In this document: positions 35,801-43,927 of the stretch, piece by piece
How positions within the stretch are numbered: position 1 is the first letter of the stretch
Layout of the letters: each line of letters opens with the position of its first letter
The notes under the pieces: generated by a model
Database searches by the model: none
What the model was told of the DNA's origin: nothing
Seen by the model: only the letters and a program-made list of their open reading frames with translations
Position numbers and translations under genes: made by a program
NCBI RefSeq assembly: GCF_023546765.1
Contig: NZ_CP097484.1
Location: 4,657,501 to 4,721,500, forward strand
DNA from: Methylobacterium tardum
Lineage (GTDB): Bacteria; Pseudomonadota; Alphaproteobacteria; Rhizobiales; Beijerinckiaceae
Direction: 5' to 3'
Length of the DNA stretch: 64,000 nucleotides

Positions 35801-36341
35801 CTCCCTCCACGCGCCAGGGCCCGATCAGGGCCGGCGCCTGGAGGGTCAGGTCCTGAACGTAGAGCTGGTCGGTCCGGCCGGTGGCCGGCACCTGCGTGGT
35901 GACGAGGAACTGCTGGACGTGCAGGGCCTCGATCGCGAAGTCGCGCGCGCGCAGGGTCTCGCCGAAATCGCTCGGCAGCTTCAGGGCGTCGGGTCCGGCG
36001 AGCGGGAGCTTGATCTCCGCCCGGCCGATCCGGGTCTCGGTGAAGCGGAACTCGCCCTTCAGGAGGGGCGCCAGGGCGATCTCGGCCTTGACGAACCGGG
36101 CGTCGAGCGTGGGCCGGTCCGCGTCGGCTCCCAGATGCAGCCGGTCGACGCGCAGCCGGGGCGACGGCAGCAGGCGGACCTCGATCCGGCCGTCGGTCCG
36201 GGCCGGGACACCGAGGGACCGGGTGATCGCCTGCTCGACCAGCGCACGATGGGCCTGCCAATCGACGAAGGGCGGGACGGCCAGAGCCGCCACGAGAACC
36301 AGGATGACGGCGCCCGCGAGCGCGGTCAGAAGATCACGCAA
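32895..36341 (-). CDS. AsmA-family protein
   Basis: Large envelope protein of 1148 residues anchored by one N-terminal membrane helix (about 5-26: LTALAGAVILVLVAALAVPPF). It is followed by an AsmA N-terminal domain (ITRSLGVPARTDGRIEVRLLPSPRLRVDRLHLG) and a long periplasmic beta-rich region. The C-terminal AsmA-like part (SGSGTLTLQDLSVPEADPAG) precedes a charged Ala/Glu/Arg-rich helical tail (last 70 residues) that looks like a coiled coil. AsmA-like proteins are thought to act in phospholipid transport between membranes or outer-membrane assembly. Divergent from uvrD. Confidence 0.88.
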   Translation of the reverse strand: MRDLLTALAGAVILVLVAALAVPPFVDWQAHRALVEQAITRSLGVPARTDGRIEVRLLPSPRLRVDRLHLGADADRPTLDARFVKAEIALAPLLKGEFRFTETRIGRAEIKLPLAGPDALKLPSDFGETLRARDFAIEALHVQQFLVTTQVPATGRTDQLYVQDLTLQAPALIGPWRVEGASGGIPFRAVSGTPGPDGRLAVKISGGGDAHPRFEADARFGLVPAESGRAVSVEAEGSARLVVGPPTQAAGAYLPFSIGGAFKARGTQVRFENVDLAIDPGGRALRLGGTGRLDLRQWRAGLNLESRRLDLDAFLASPEGQSLIARGLPSWAGGLPAMLDLDLAVGSAVVGGEEWSNLALTGTLERAGGLLLRRLAVTGPADSSVSVSGQVETAPFRVTGPVMLSAPDSEALGRYLRRLGLDGPLTALLDGRRIEAAADVSADAASLSLRNLRLGLGPARITGNARYTAAETGTRGRFEAQIRATGIDIAGLPPVGTALGSLRDLDLALTLEARDVRFGAAGSGNGTIAARIQSDGAGLAVDSLDVTDLAGASATLSGRIGADGTGRVSGRLKAPVAAPLLGLLERVWVGEIRLLPAFLRDAPLDLAVALDQEGGASEALRTQAKGSAGGGTLDLILASRGTRIEGGTATLTTPRAGLWFGRTDIAGLQRPAELHLKAERPGADALALTIDGTVAGLRIATGRPLQIGADAVPVGGEVRADTADLAPFLTLAGAARLQPGAWPADLTVTLSRDGGDSVAALTGKVAGSSVTGTLMRAPGGALRGRLGLDRLSLPQLATALLLPTEANGRFAPPPPHPSAALDARIASLELGRGLVATEASVALGLADTSLTLRDLTAKLAGGRIAGSATITRLGAAAAITGEGKVDAAAVPALAGGGPLGGRLSADLRVSTTAETLAGLGEALSGSGTLTLQDLSVPEADPAGLGRALARAAEIGDPLREGRLQALVSEELAKGGAQARGPARAAATIVGGVLRAGPLDIDFGPTRWTGTVGYDLRAGRLDARGTLAGGPVPRGWNAGPPAVQLGLTGPLGAPERSLDVGALSNGLAAFVLQRELETIELSEADQVERQRRRARIEMDRARAAALKAAADKAAAEKAAAERAAAEEAAQRARAQGEGQGATPTEAQHP

Positions 36342-36620
36342 TGGTCCCGTTCCGCACCATCTCTGCGCGGGGCCGCGACCTCACCGTGCCGCCGCGCCCC
36401 GCGTGCCCCCGCGAGTCAGTCGCCACGGCCATAGCACGATAAATCCCGGCGGGCGCCAGCGACGATGCCGGCCCGGCTGCCGCACTGTCGTGTGTGGCCG
36501 CGAGACGACGATCCGCGGTGGGGTTTACCCGCGCGTTCGCACTCCTCATGCCTGCCTCAGCTTGGCCCATCGCGCGCGAACCACCTCGACGCCGTTCGCG
36601 ATTTGGTCCAGGGAAGCGAA

Positions 36621-38993
36621 ATGCAGAACCGCCCGCACGCGCAGCCCGCCGGGGACGGCGCTCCCGCCTCCTCCATCGCCGCCCGCGCCATGGGCGCGCT
36701 CCGCCGCGACGCCGCCGCCTACCTCGAAGGCCTCAACCCCGAGCAGCGCCGCGCCGTCGAGACCACGGAGGGCCCGGTCCTGGTGCTGGCCGGCGCCGGC
36801 ACCGGCAAGACCCGGGTGCTGACCACCCGCATCGCCCACCTGATCGCCACGAACCGGGCACGCCCCTTCGACATCCTGGCGGTGACCTTCACCAACAAGG
36901 CCGCCCGGGAGATGAAGCACCGGATCGGCGCGCTGATCGGCCCCGCCGGCGAGGGCATGCCCTGGCTCGGCACCTTCCACGCCATCGGCACCAAGATCTT
37001 GCGCCGCCACGCCGAGCTGGTCGGGCTCAAATCCGACTTCACCATCCTCGGCACCGACGACCAGCTCCGGCTGATGAAGCAGGTGATCGCCGACCAGAAC
37101 GTCGACGAGAAGCGCTGGCCGGCCCGCGCCTTGTCCCACGCCATCGACGGCTGGAAGAACCGCGGCCTCGGGCCGGAGCAGGTGCCTCCGGGCGAGGCCG
37201 CCTCCTTCGCGTTCGGCAAGGGCGGCACGCTCTACACCGCCTACCAGGCACGCCTCGCGACGCTGAACGCCGTCGATTTCGGCGATCTCCTGCTCCTGTG
37301 CCTCAAGCTCTGGCGGGAAAATCCCGACGTACTCGCCAACTACCAAGACCGCTTCCGCTACATCCTGGTGGACGAGTACCAGGACACCAACGTCGCCCAG
37401 TACCTCTGGCTGCGCCTGCTCGCGCAATCCCGCAAGAACATCGCCTGCGTGGGCGACGACGATCAGTCGATCTACGGCTGGCGCGGCGCCGAGGTCGACA
37501 ACATCCTGCGCTTCGAGCACGACTTCCCCGGCGCCGTGGTGGTGCGGCTGGAGCGCAATTATCGCTCCACCGGCCATATCCTGGCCGCCGCCTCGGGCCT
37601 CATCGCCAAGAACGAGAGCCGCCTCGGCAAGACCCTGCGCACCGACGACGAGCCGGGCGAGCGCGTCACCGTGACCGGCGCCTGGGATTCCGAGGAGGAG
37701 GCGCGGATGCTGGCCGAGTCGATCGAATCCCTCCAGGCGAAGCAGCACCCCCTGTCGGAGATCGTCGTGCTGGTGCGGATCTCCGCGCAGATGCGCGAGA
37801 TCGAGGACCGCTTCGTCCAGCTCGGCCTGCCCTACCGGGTGATCGGCGGCCCCCGCTTCTACGAGCGCGCCGAGATCCGCGACGCCCTGGCCTATCTGCG
37901 CGCCACCATGAACGTCAGCGACGACCTCGCCTTCGAGCGGATCGTCAACACGCCCAAGCGCGGCCTCGGCGACGCGACCCTGCAGCAGCTCCACACCTAT
38001 GGCCGGGCCAACCGGCTGCCGCTGCGGATCGCCGCGGAGCGCCTGTGCGAGACAGACGAGCTGAAGCCCCGGGTTCGCTCCACCCTGCGCGCGCTGACCG
38101 AGAGCTTCTCCCGCTGGGCGCGGCTGGTGGAGTCGCAGCCGCACAGCGAGGTGGCGCAGATGATCCTGGAGGAATCTGGCTACACCGAGATGTGGCAGAA
38201 GGACCGCTCGGCGGATGCCGCCGGGCGTCTGGAGAACCTGAAGGAATTCGTCCGCTCGATGGAGGAGTTCCCCGACATGGCGGCCTTCCTCGAGCACGTC
38301 TCCCTGGTGATGGAAGCCTCCGAGACCGAGGGCGCCGAGCGCGTCTCCCTGATGACGCTCCATGCCGCCAAGGGGCTCGAATTCGACACCGTGTTCCTGC
38401 CCGGCTGGGAGGACGGCCTGTTCCCCAGCCAGCGGGCGCTCGACGAGAGCGGCCGGGCCGGCCTCGAGGAGGAGCGGCGCCTCGCCCATGTCGGTCTCAC
38501 CCGCGCGCGCAAGCGGGCGAAACTGTCCTTCGCGGTGAACCGGCGCATCCACGGGCTGTGGTCCTCGACCATCCCGTCCCGGTTCATCGACGAATTGCCC
38601 GAGACGGCGGTCGACGTGGTCGAGGCGCCCGCCCATTTCTCGGCCGGAGCCTCGCGGTTCGACCGAAACCCGACGCCGTTCGGGTCGAGCTACGGCACGC
38701 CCGGCTGGCAGCGGGCGCAGGCCAACACGGCGCCGCAGGGCGGCCGCGGCTTCGGCTCGGCGCCGGGCGGCCGGTCCGGCGGCTTTTCGGGCGGTCCGCG
38801 CCAGATCGAGGGCGAGCTCATCGCCAAATCGACGGGCGCCCCGTCGGCGTTCGAGATGGGCCAGCGCGTGTTCCACACCAAGTTCGGCCCCGGAACGATC
38901 GCCGGCGTGGATGGCAATAAGCTGACCGTTGACTTCGACAAGGCCGGCCGGAAGATGGTCCTCGACAGCTTCATCCAGGCTGGATCGAGCTAG
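36621..38993 (+). CDS. uvrD: ATP-dependent DNA helicase UvrD/PcrA
   Basis: Superfamily 1A 3'-5' helicase of 790 residues for nucleotide excision and mismatch repair. Motif I is LAGAGTGKTRVLTTRI, Ia is VTFTNKAAREMK, II is LVDEYQDTN, III is GDDDQSIYGWRGA, IV is RLERNYRST, V is LMTLHAAKGLEF and VI is EERRLAHVGLTRAR. A Gly-rich linker (about 700-735) precedes a C-terminal Tudor-like RNA-polymerase-binding segment (QRVFHTKFGPGTIAGVDGNKL). The ATG at 36621 follows AGGGAAG. Divergent from the AsmA gene. Confidence 0.96.
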   Translation: MQNRPHAQPAGDGAPASSIAARAMGALRRDAAAYLEGLNPEQRRAVETTEGPVLVLAGAGTGKTRVLTTRIAHLIATNRARPFDILAVTFTNKAAREMKHRIGALIGPAGEGMPWLGTFHAIGTKILRRHAELVGLKSDFTILGTDDQLRLMKQVIADQNVDEKRWPARALSHAIDGWKNRGLGPEQVPPGEAASFAFGKGGTLYTAYQARLATLNAVDFGDLLLLCLKLWRENPDVLANYQDRFRYILVDEYQDTNVAQYLWLRLLAQSRKNIACVGDDDQSIYGWRGAEVDNILRFEHDFPGAVVVRLERNYRSTGHILAAASGLIAKNESRLGKTLRTDDEPGERVTVTGAWDSEEEARMLAESIESLQAKQHPLSEIVVLVRISAQMREIEDRFVQLGLPYRVIGGPRFYERAEIRDALAYLRATMNVSDDLAFERIVNTPKRGLGDATLQQLHTYGRANRLPLRIAAERLCETDELKPRVRSTLRALTESFSRWARLVESQPHSEVAQMILEESGYTEMWQKDRSADAAGRLENLKEFVRSMEEFPDMAAFLEHVSLVMEASETEGAERVSLMTLHAAKGLEFDTVFLPGWEDGLFPSQRALDESGRAGLEEERRLAHVGLTRARKRAKLSFAVNRRIHGLWSSTIPSRFIDELPETAVDVVEAPAHFSAGASRFDRNPTPFGSSYGTPGWQRAQANTAPQGGRGFGSAPGGRSGGFSGGPRQIEGELIAKSTGAPSAFEMGQRVFHTKFGPGTIAGVDGNKLTVDFDKAGRKMVLDSFIQAGSS

Positions 38994-39556
38994 TCCCGCC
39001 GACCAAGCCCGGACGTTTCAGGGCGGCAGGGTCGGCCGGCTTCGCCCCTGCGGGCGGGGAGAATCCGCGATCGTGCCGGATGCCACTCCACTCCGTCCCG
39101 TACGGCATCCGGTCGAGGCTTCCCGTTCCCGCAATCTATCTAGTCATCGCGCGCGCCGCACAGCGACCCAGGGCGGCGGGAGATGCGCGAGCGTGGCACC
39201 GCTGGCTTGCTCCGCTCTGCTCGCGCGGCCAACGCGCGGAGGCCGCATCGCTCCGACCCGCCCTGATGCATCCGCGCCAGCCGCGCGGCATTTTCGAAGC
39301 CCCGCCCCGCACCGTCACCCCTTGGTCACACCCGGCGCGCAATCGTCGGACGCGAAGCACGCTGGTGCGGCAGTTGCATCGCGTATTCGGCCGCGTACGG
39401 CATGTCGTGACGCTCTCCACAGGCTGACGAACGCGGGGCGGAACCTTCGGTCTAGGGCCGGTATTAAGCCCGCAAACGAGTAGAACCGGGAGCAAGCAGG
39501 TAAACGGCAGTTCAGAAACAGATCCAGGTTGGCAAGTCCCGTTGGAGTGTACATCC
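38994..39556. other. Intergenic region holding a repeat A copy
   Basis: 563 bases between uvrD and phoH. A family A repeat lies at about 39140-39242; the remainder (39243-39540) holds no convincing frame on either strand. The last 60 bases are the likely phoH leader. Confidence 0.6.
39140..39242 (+). repeat. Intergenic repeat family A, diverged copy
   Basis: Same order of blocks as 12207-12300 in the same orientation: GTCATCGCGCGCG, CAGCGACCCAGGGCGGCG, GAGCGTGGCACCG, GCTTGCTCCGCTCTGCTCGCG. More diverged than the copies at 12207 and 61107. Confidence 0.65.
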
Positions 39557-40273
39557 ATGAAGAGACGCCGCGCACGACTTGAACTGGTTGAAGACCGCAC
39601 GTCCCGCATTCATCGCACACGCTTCGACGAAGAACGCAACCTCGCTCCGATCCAACCGCTCACCGAGCGGCAAGCCGAGTATCTCGACGCCCTCGCCCGC
39701 TCCCCGCAGGTCATCGTCCTGGGGCCGGCCGGCACCGGCAAGACCTTCATCGCCGGCACCCGCGCCGCGGATCAGCTCCGCCAGCGCCGCATCGCCAAGG
39801 TGGTGATCACCCGCCCGAACGTGCCCTCGGGCCGCTCGCTCGGCTACTTCCCCGGCACCCTCGAGGAGAAGATCGCCCCCTGGGTCGCCCCGCTGACCGA
39901 GGCCATGAAGGAGCGCATGGGCGCCGCCGCCTTCGACATTGCCCTCAAGACCGGCGACATCGAGATCGTCCCCTTCGAGGTGATGCGCGGACGGACCTTC
40001 AAGAACTGCCTCGTGATCCTCGGCGAGGCGCAGAACACCACGGTCAACGAGATCAAGATGTTCCTGACCCGCATCGGCGACGATTGCCAGGTCATCATCA
40101 ACGGCGACGTCTCGCAGACCGACCTGCGCGAGACCTCGGGCCTGCGCACCGTGATGCATCTGATCAAGAGCCGGATGATGCCGATCCCGGTGGTGGAGTT
40201 CACCCGCAACGACATCGTCCGCTCGGGCATCTGCGCCGAATGGGTGAAGGCGTTCGAGGAAACGAATCTGTAA
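39557..40273 (+). CDS. phoH: PhoH-family ATPase with altered Walker B
   Basis: Cytoplasmic P-loop protein of 238 residues. Walker A is VLGPAGTGKTFIAGT. The usual Walker B LDEAQN reads VILGEAQNTT here (codons CTC GGC GAG), with Gly replacing the metal-coordinating Asp. Other PhoH motifs are intact: VVITRPNVPSGRSLGYFPGTLEEK, FEVMRGRTFKN, VIINGDVSQTDL and RNDIVRSGICAEWVKAFE. I chose the ATG at 39557, ten bases after TTGGAG; the in-frame TTG at 39542 is less likely. PhoH proteins are linked to RNA metabolism and phosphate stress. The Gly could weaken ATP hydrolysis. Confidence 0.9.
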   Translation: MKRRRARLELVEDRTSRIHRTRFDEERNLAPIQPLTERQAEYLDALARSPQVIVLGPAGTGKTFIAGTRAADQLRQRRIAKVVITRPNVPSGRSLGYFPGTLEEKIAPWVAPLTEAMKERMGAAAFDIALKTGDIEIVPFEVMRGRTFKNCLVILGEAQNTTVNEIKMFLTRIGDDCQVIINGDVSQTDLRETSGLRTVMHLIKSRMMPIPVVEFTRNDIVRSGICAEWVKAFEETNL

Positions 40274-40406
40274 CCTGGAAGTTGATGGCGGCGGGTCCTC
40301 GCAGACCCGCCGTGCCGCCCCGCGGCACGAGACGACTCTCCGTACCTCCCATCCGGGAGGATGAACCGGGCGCCAAGCCCGGCCATCAGAGAACTGGAGT
40401 CTCCCC

Positions 40407-40628
40407 GTGAGGAAATTCACCTTCGCCTTCGCCGTGCTCGCCTCGCTCGGCGGCGTCGCCCTGGTCCAGCCCGCCTCCGCGGCCCCCGCCATGCCCGGCG
40501 CCGTCGCCGCCCCCGATGCGGTGACCCATGTCCGCATAACTCCCATGGAGCGCCGGATGATGCACCGCCGGATGGAGCGGCGCATGATGCATCGTCGCAT
40601 GCACCGCCGGATGATGCGCCACATGTGA
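40407..40628 (+). CDS. Small exported Met/Arg/His-rich peptide
   Basis: Protein of 73 residues starting at a GTG preceded by GGAG. Signal peptide: MRKFTFAFAVLASLGG..., cleaved near ASAAP. The mature part is about 47 residues, and its last 27 are an almost pure Met-Arg-His array built from repeats of RRMMH and RRMER. Methionine and histidine clusters of this kind bind copper or other soft metals in periplasmic proteins; the arginines could also bind anionic surfaces. No family recognised. Follows phoH by 133 bases. Confidence 0.72.
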   Translation: MRKFTFAFAVLASLGGVALVQPASAAPAMPGAVAAPDAVTHVRITPMERRMMHRRMERRMMHRRMHRRMMRHM

Positions 40629-40785
40629 TCGCGCAGGCGGGGCGGCGGCCCACCGGCCCCGCTCTGCCCCGCGGGGGGCTCGCCCCGATCGGGCGTTGCC
40701 CCCCATCGCGAAGATTCCTATCTCGTCACCTCGAATCGCGCAGTCAGGCGGCCGTTGCGGCAGCCGGCCGATCCGGGAGACCAGG

Positions 40786-41070
40786 ATGCCCCCCTCCAAC
40801 CGACTGTTCGACGATCTCGCCCGCCTGATGACCGATGCGGCCGGCGCCGCGCAGGGCGTGCGCCGCGAGGCCGAGACCGTGGTCAAGGCGCAGCTCGAAC
40901 GCGTGATCCGCGACCTCGACGTCGCCTCGCGCGAGGAGCTCGACGTGCTGCGCGATCTCGTCACCAACCTGCAGGCGCAGAACGCGGCGCTCACGGCCCG
41001 CGTCGCGGCCCTGGAGGCGAAATCCGGGGGCGCCGGAGCGGGCGCGGCGGGCCTCAGCGAGGTGGTCTGA
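40786..41070 (+). CDS. ubiK: Ubiquinone biosynthesis accessory factor UbiK-like (YqiC/BMFP)
   Basis: Protein of 94 residues with an N-terminal amphipathic helix (NRLFDDLARLMTDAAGAAQG) and a C-terminal coiled coil (REELDVLRDLVTNLQAQNAAL, then ARVAALEAK), the layout of the BMFP/UbiK family. These trimeric proteins assist the soluble ubiquinone assembly complex with UbiJ. GGGAG precedes the ATG at 40786. A short Gly/Ala tail ends the protein. No other ubi gene is nearby. Confidence 0.85.
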   Translation: MPPSNRLFDDLARLMTDAAGAAQGVRREAETVVKAQLERVIRDLDVASREELDVLRDLVTNLQAQNAALTARVAALEAKSGGAGAGAAGLSEVV

Positions 41071-41361
41071 GTCTCCGTGGCAACGCCTGGGGCTTTTACA
41101 CAGGAAGCGGCAGCGACGATCCGGTTTCCTGTTCACTGAACGTGGCCTGCACTTTGTGTCGCGAGTCACGGCCGGTCTATAGTCGGGCATAGGGTGATTC
41201 GGGGGGCTGCGGCGCGATGTCCGCGGAGCTTCGACAGTCGATCGTTTCACCGCCGGCCTAGATCTGCCGGTCGTTCCAGTTCTCGGAGTGTTCTCGCGCT
41301 CCGGTTTCGCGTCACCGTCACGTCAGGCCTGGACTCGTCTGGGTCGTCCTTTTGGATCGTC

Positions 41362-41871
41362 ATGCCGCTTCTCAACGTCGACTTCCACGACCCGGACCGG
41401 AACGAGCATCCGCTCGACGTCGTCGAGCGGCTGGCGTCCCTGCGCGACTGGATCTTCGACCGGGCCGAGACCGACGAGATGTCGGTCACGAGCCCCGGCC
41501 GGTGGACCGACTACAACGTCGCCTTCACGTGGATCGAGGACGTGGAGGCGCTGCACGTCGCCTGCGCGTTCGACCTGAAGGTGCCGGAGCGGCAGCGGAC
41601 CGAGGTGATGCGCCTCGTGGCGCTGATCAACGAGCAGCTCTGGGTTGGACATTTCGACCTGTGGTCGAGCGACAGCGTGGTCATGTTCCGGCACGCCCTG
41701 CTGCTGACGGGCGGGGCGGTCCCGACCCATCCGCAATGCGCCACCATGATGAAGACCGCGGTCGACGCCTGCGAGCGCTACTTCCAGGCGTTCCAGTTCG
41801 TGCTCTGGGCCGGCAAGAGCGCCCGCGAGGCGTTGGACGCCGTCCTGTTCGAGACCGAAGGCGAGGCGTGA
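41362..41871 (+). CDS. YbjN-domain protein
   Basis: Protein of 169 residues matching the alphaproteobacterial YbjN family, a fold related to type III secretion chaperones. Characteristic segments are HPLDVVERLASLRDWIFDR, WTDYNVAFTWIEDVEALHVACAFD, ALINEQLWVGHFDLWSSD and VMFRHALLLTGG. Its stop overlaps the GTG of proC. Its biochemical role is unsettled; in enterobacteria YbjN has been tied to motility and stress. The start is the ATG at 41362; upstream frame is not protein-like. Confidence 0.85.
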   Translation: MPLLNVDFHDPDRNEHPLDVVERLASLRDWIFDRAETDEMSVTSPGRWTDYNVAFTWIEDVEALHVACAFDLKVPERQRTEVMRLVALINEQLWVGHFDLWSSDSVVMFRHALLLTGGAVPTHPQCATMMKTAVDACERYFQAFQFVLWAGKSAREALDAVLFETEGEA

Positions 41872-42701
41872 CGGCCTCGGGCGCCGCCGCGGCGCGGATG
41901 CCGGCCTCCCTGGTCCTGGCCGGGGCCGGCAAGATGGGCGGCGCGATGCTGACGGGCTGGCTCGACGCCGGCCTCGACCCGCGCCGCACGACGATCATCG
42001 ACCCGGTGCCCGCCCGCACGATCGTGGATCTCTGCGCCGCGCGGGGCATCGCCCTGAACCCTCCCGATCCCGAGCCCGGCGCGGTGCTGGTTCTCGGGAT
42101 CAAGCCGCAGGGCCTGGAGACGGCCGCCCCCGGGCTGGACCGGCTGATCGGCCGCGACACGCTCCTCGTCTCGATCCTGGCGGGCAAGACCATCGCCGAC
42201 CTGCGCGCCCGGCTGCCGCGGGCGCGCGCCGTCGTCCGGGCGATGCCCAACCTGCCGGCGAGCATCGGCCGGGGCGCCACCGGCGCCTGCGCGAGTCCCG
42301 AGGTCTCGCCCGAGCAGCGCGCGGCCGCCGAGGCGCTGCTCGCGGCGAGCGGCACGGTGGCGTGGCTCGCCGACGAGGCGCAGATCGACGCCGTGACGGC
42401 GGTCTCGGGCTCCGGCCCGGCCTACGTCTTCCTGCTCGCCGAGACGCTGGCCGAGGCCGGCATCGCGGCCGGCCTGGACCCCGACGTGGCCCGCGATCTC
42501 GCCCGGGCGACGGTGGCGGGCGCCGGCGCGCTCCTGGATGCGAGCCCCGCCGACGCGGCGGAACTGCGCCGCAACGTCACCTCGCCCGGCGGCACCACCG
42601 CGGCGGCGCTCGAGGTTCTGATGCGCCCGGACGGCCTCGGCGCCCTGATGCGGGAGGCTGTGGCGGCGGCCCGTCGGCGGGCCGGGGAACTTTCCGGCTG
42701 A
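41868..42701 (+). CDS. proC: Pyrroline-5-carboxylate reductase
   Basis: Last enzyme of proline synthesis, reducing pyrroline-5-carboxylate with NAD(P)H; 277 residues. Nucleotide-binding loop: VLAGAGKMGGAMLTGW. VVRAMPNLPASIGRG and the ProC signature SGSGPAYVFLLAETLAEAG ... RRNVTSPGGTTAAAL are clear. The GTG at 41868 overlaps the YbjN stop (GTGA), implying coupling; an ATG at 41898, just before the first strand, is an alternative start. Confidence 0.94.
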   Translation: MTASGAAAARMPASLVLAGAGKMGGAMLTGWLDAGLDPRRTTIIDPVPARTIVDLCAARGIALNPPDPEPGAVLVLGIKPQGLETAAPGLDRLIGRDTLLVSILAGKTIADLRARLPRARAVVRAMPNLPASIGRGATGACASPEVSPEQRAAAEALLAASGTVAWLADEAQIDAVTAVSGSGPAYVFLLAETLAEAGIAAGLDPDVARDLARATVAGAGALLDASPADAAELRRNVTSPGGTTAAALEVLMRPDGLGALMREAVAAARRRAGELSG

Positions 42702-42805
42702 CAGCGGGCCGGCCTCTGTGCGGCATGGCCGCGCGACGGCCCTGCCCTTCGCCGCCGGCCCACCTACATGAGGCGACACGACCGACAGATGCGGGCGACC
42801 GACCC

Positions 42806-43627
42806 ATGACCGACAGCAAAGCCTCCCCGAAGCGCCCCCGCAAGGTCGCGAGCCCCGCCAAGGCGAGCGGCACCGACGAGAACGTCACGCAGGTGGGCGG
42901 TGCGGCCGAGGCCTCTGGGCAGGCGGGCGCGGCGACGAGCGACAGCCCGCCGAAGCTGCCGCCCCGGGAGGCCGCCGTCGAGGCCCTGATGCGCCTCGCC
43001 GCCGAGCAGCCCTGGAACGACATCGAGGTCAGCGACATCGCCCGGGAGGCGGGCCTGACCCTGGCCGAGCTGCGCGACCTGTTCCCGTCGAAGGGCGCGG
43101 TGCTCGGCGGGCTCACCCGGATCATCGACCGCAAGGTCCTGGAGGGCGACCTCGCGGGCCTTGAGGAGGAGCCGACCCGCGAGCGCCTGTTCGACGTGCT
43201 GATGCGCCGCCTCGACGCCATGGAGCCGTACAAGCCGGCGCTGCGCCGGATCGCCTACGCGCTCCGCGGCGAGCCGCTGTCGATGTTGGCTCTGAACGGC
43301 GTCATGCTGAACTCGCACCGCTACATGCTGGCGGCGGCCGGGATCGACACCGAGGGGCCGCTGGGCCAGCTCAAGCTGCAGGGCGTGGTGATCGCTTTCG
43401 CCCGCGTGACCCAGGTCTGGCTCGGCGACGACGATCCGGCGCTCGCCCGGACCATGGCGCGGCTCGACAAGGAGATCCGCAACGGCGAGCGCTTCATGGA
43501 GCGGGCCGAGGATGTCCGCCGGCTGACGGCGCCGCTGCGTGCCCTTGGCCGCTCGTTCCTGGAGCGCCGCCCGCGCGAGCGCCGCGGACAGGACGGCGAC
43601 GAGTCGGATCCTGCCGCCGCGATCTAG
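42806..43627 (+). CDS. TetR-family transcriptional regulator with disordered N-terminal extension
   Basis: Regulator of 273 residues. About 45 residues of Lys/Pro/Ala/Ser-rich sequence precede a TetR DNA-binding domain (PREAAVEALMRLAAEQPWNDIEVSDIAREAGLTLAELRDLFPSKGAVLGG). A helical ligand-binding domain and a basic C-terminus (ERRPRERRG) follow. The helix-turn-helix is clear but the effector is unknown. It lies 104 bases downstream of proC on the same strand. Confidence 0.82.
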   Translation: MTDSKASPKRPRKVASPAKASGTDENVTQVGGAAEASGQAGAATSDSPPKLPPREAAVEALMRLAAEQPWNDIEVSDIAREAGLTLAELRDLFPSKGAVLGGLTRIIDRKVLEGDLAGLEEEPTRERLFDVLMRRLDAMEPYKPALRRIAYALRGEPLSMLALNGVMLNSHRYMLAAAGIDTEGPLGQLKLQGVVIAFARVTQVWLGDDDPALARTMARLDKEIRNGERFMERAEDVRRLTAPLRALGRSFLERRPRERRGQDGDESDPAAAI

Positions 43628-43689
43628 CGCCGTTCTCGATGGGGTCGCGCCAGGCAGCAGAACGTTTCGGAGAACGGTTGTCCAAACCA

Positions 43690-43865
43690 TTCCCCTCCTC
43701 CTGAGGTGCGGCGTGAGCCGCCTTGAAGGAGGGCTCCAGCCAGCCGCGCGATCCCTGGAGTCCTTTTTCGAGGCCCTCGCTGCGCTCCGGCCCCTCAGGA
43801 CGAGCGGGCGGGATGGGTCACGGGAGCCCAGGACGCGGTCGTCTCCTGTGACCCAACGCCATCGG
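43690..43865. repeat. GC-rich intergenic element with internal inverted repeats
   Basis: Non-coding element filling most of the 300-base gap between the TetR and chemoreceptor stops. CCTGAGG (43700-43706) pairs with CCTCAGG (43793-43799), and the block contains CTTGAAGGAGGGCTCCAG and GAGGCCCTCGCTGCGCTCCGG. Its style resembles mobile intergenic repeats of this group, but no second copy is in this window. Confidence 0.4.
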
Positions 43866-43927
43866 GAGCGGTGCTAGGCGACGAATCCAGTGGACGTGGG
43901 GATCCCGGGCCGACCGACGCCTCTGCC

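Noticed and set aside
36546-38876. 776-codon minus-strand frame opposite uvrD
   Set aside because: All seven helicase motifs are on the plus strand; the minus frame is a shadow.
40540-40626. Short direct DNA repeats that could suggest a CRISPR-like array
   Set aside because: The repeats are codon-level (Met-Arg-His codons) within a coding frame, too short and without unique spacers.
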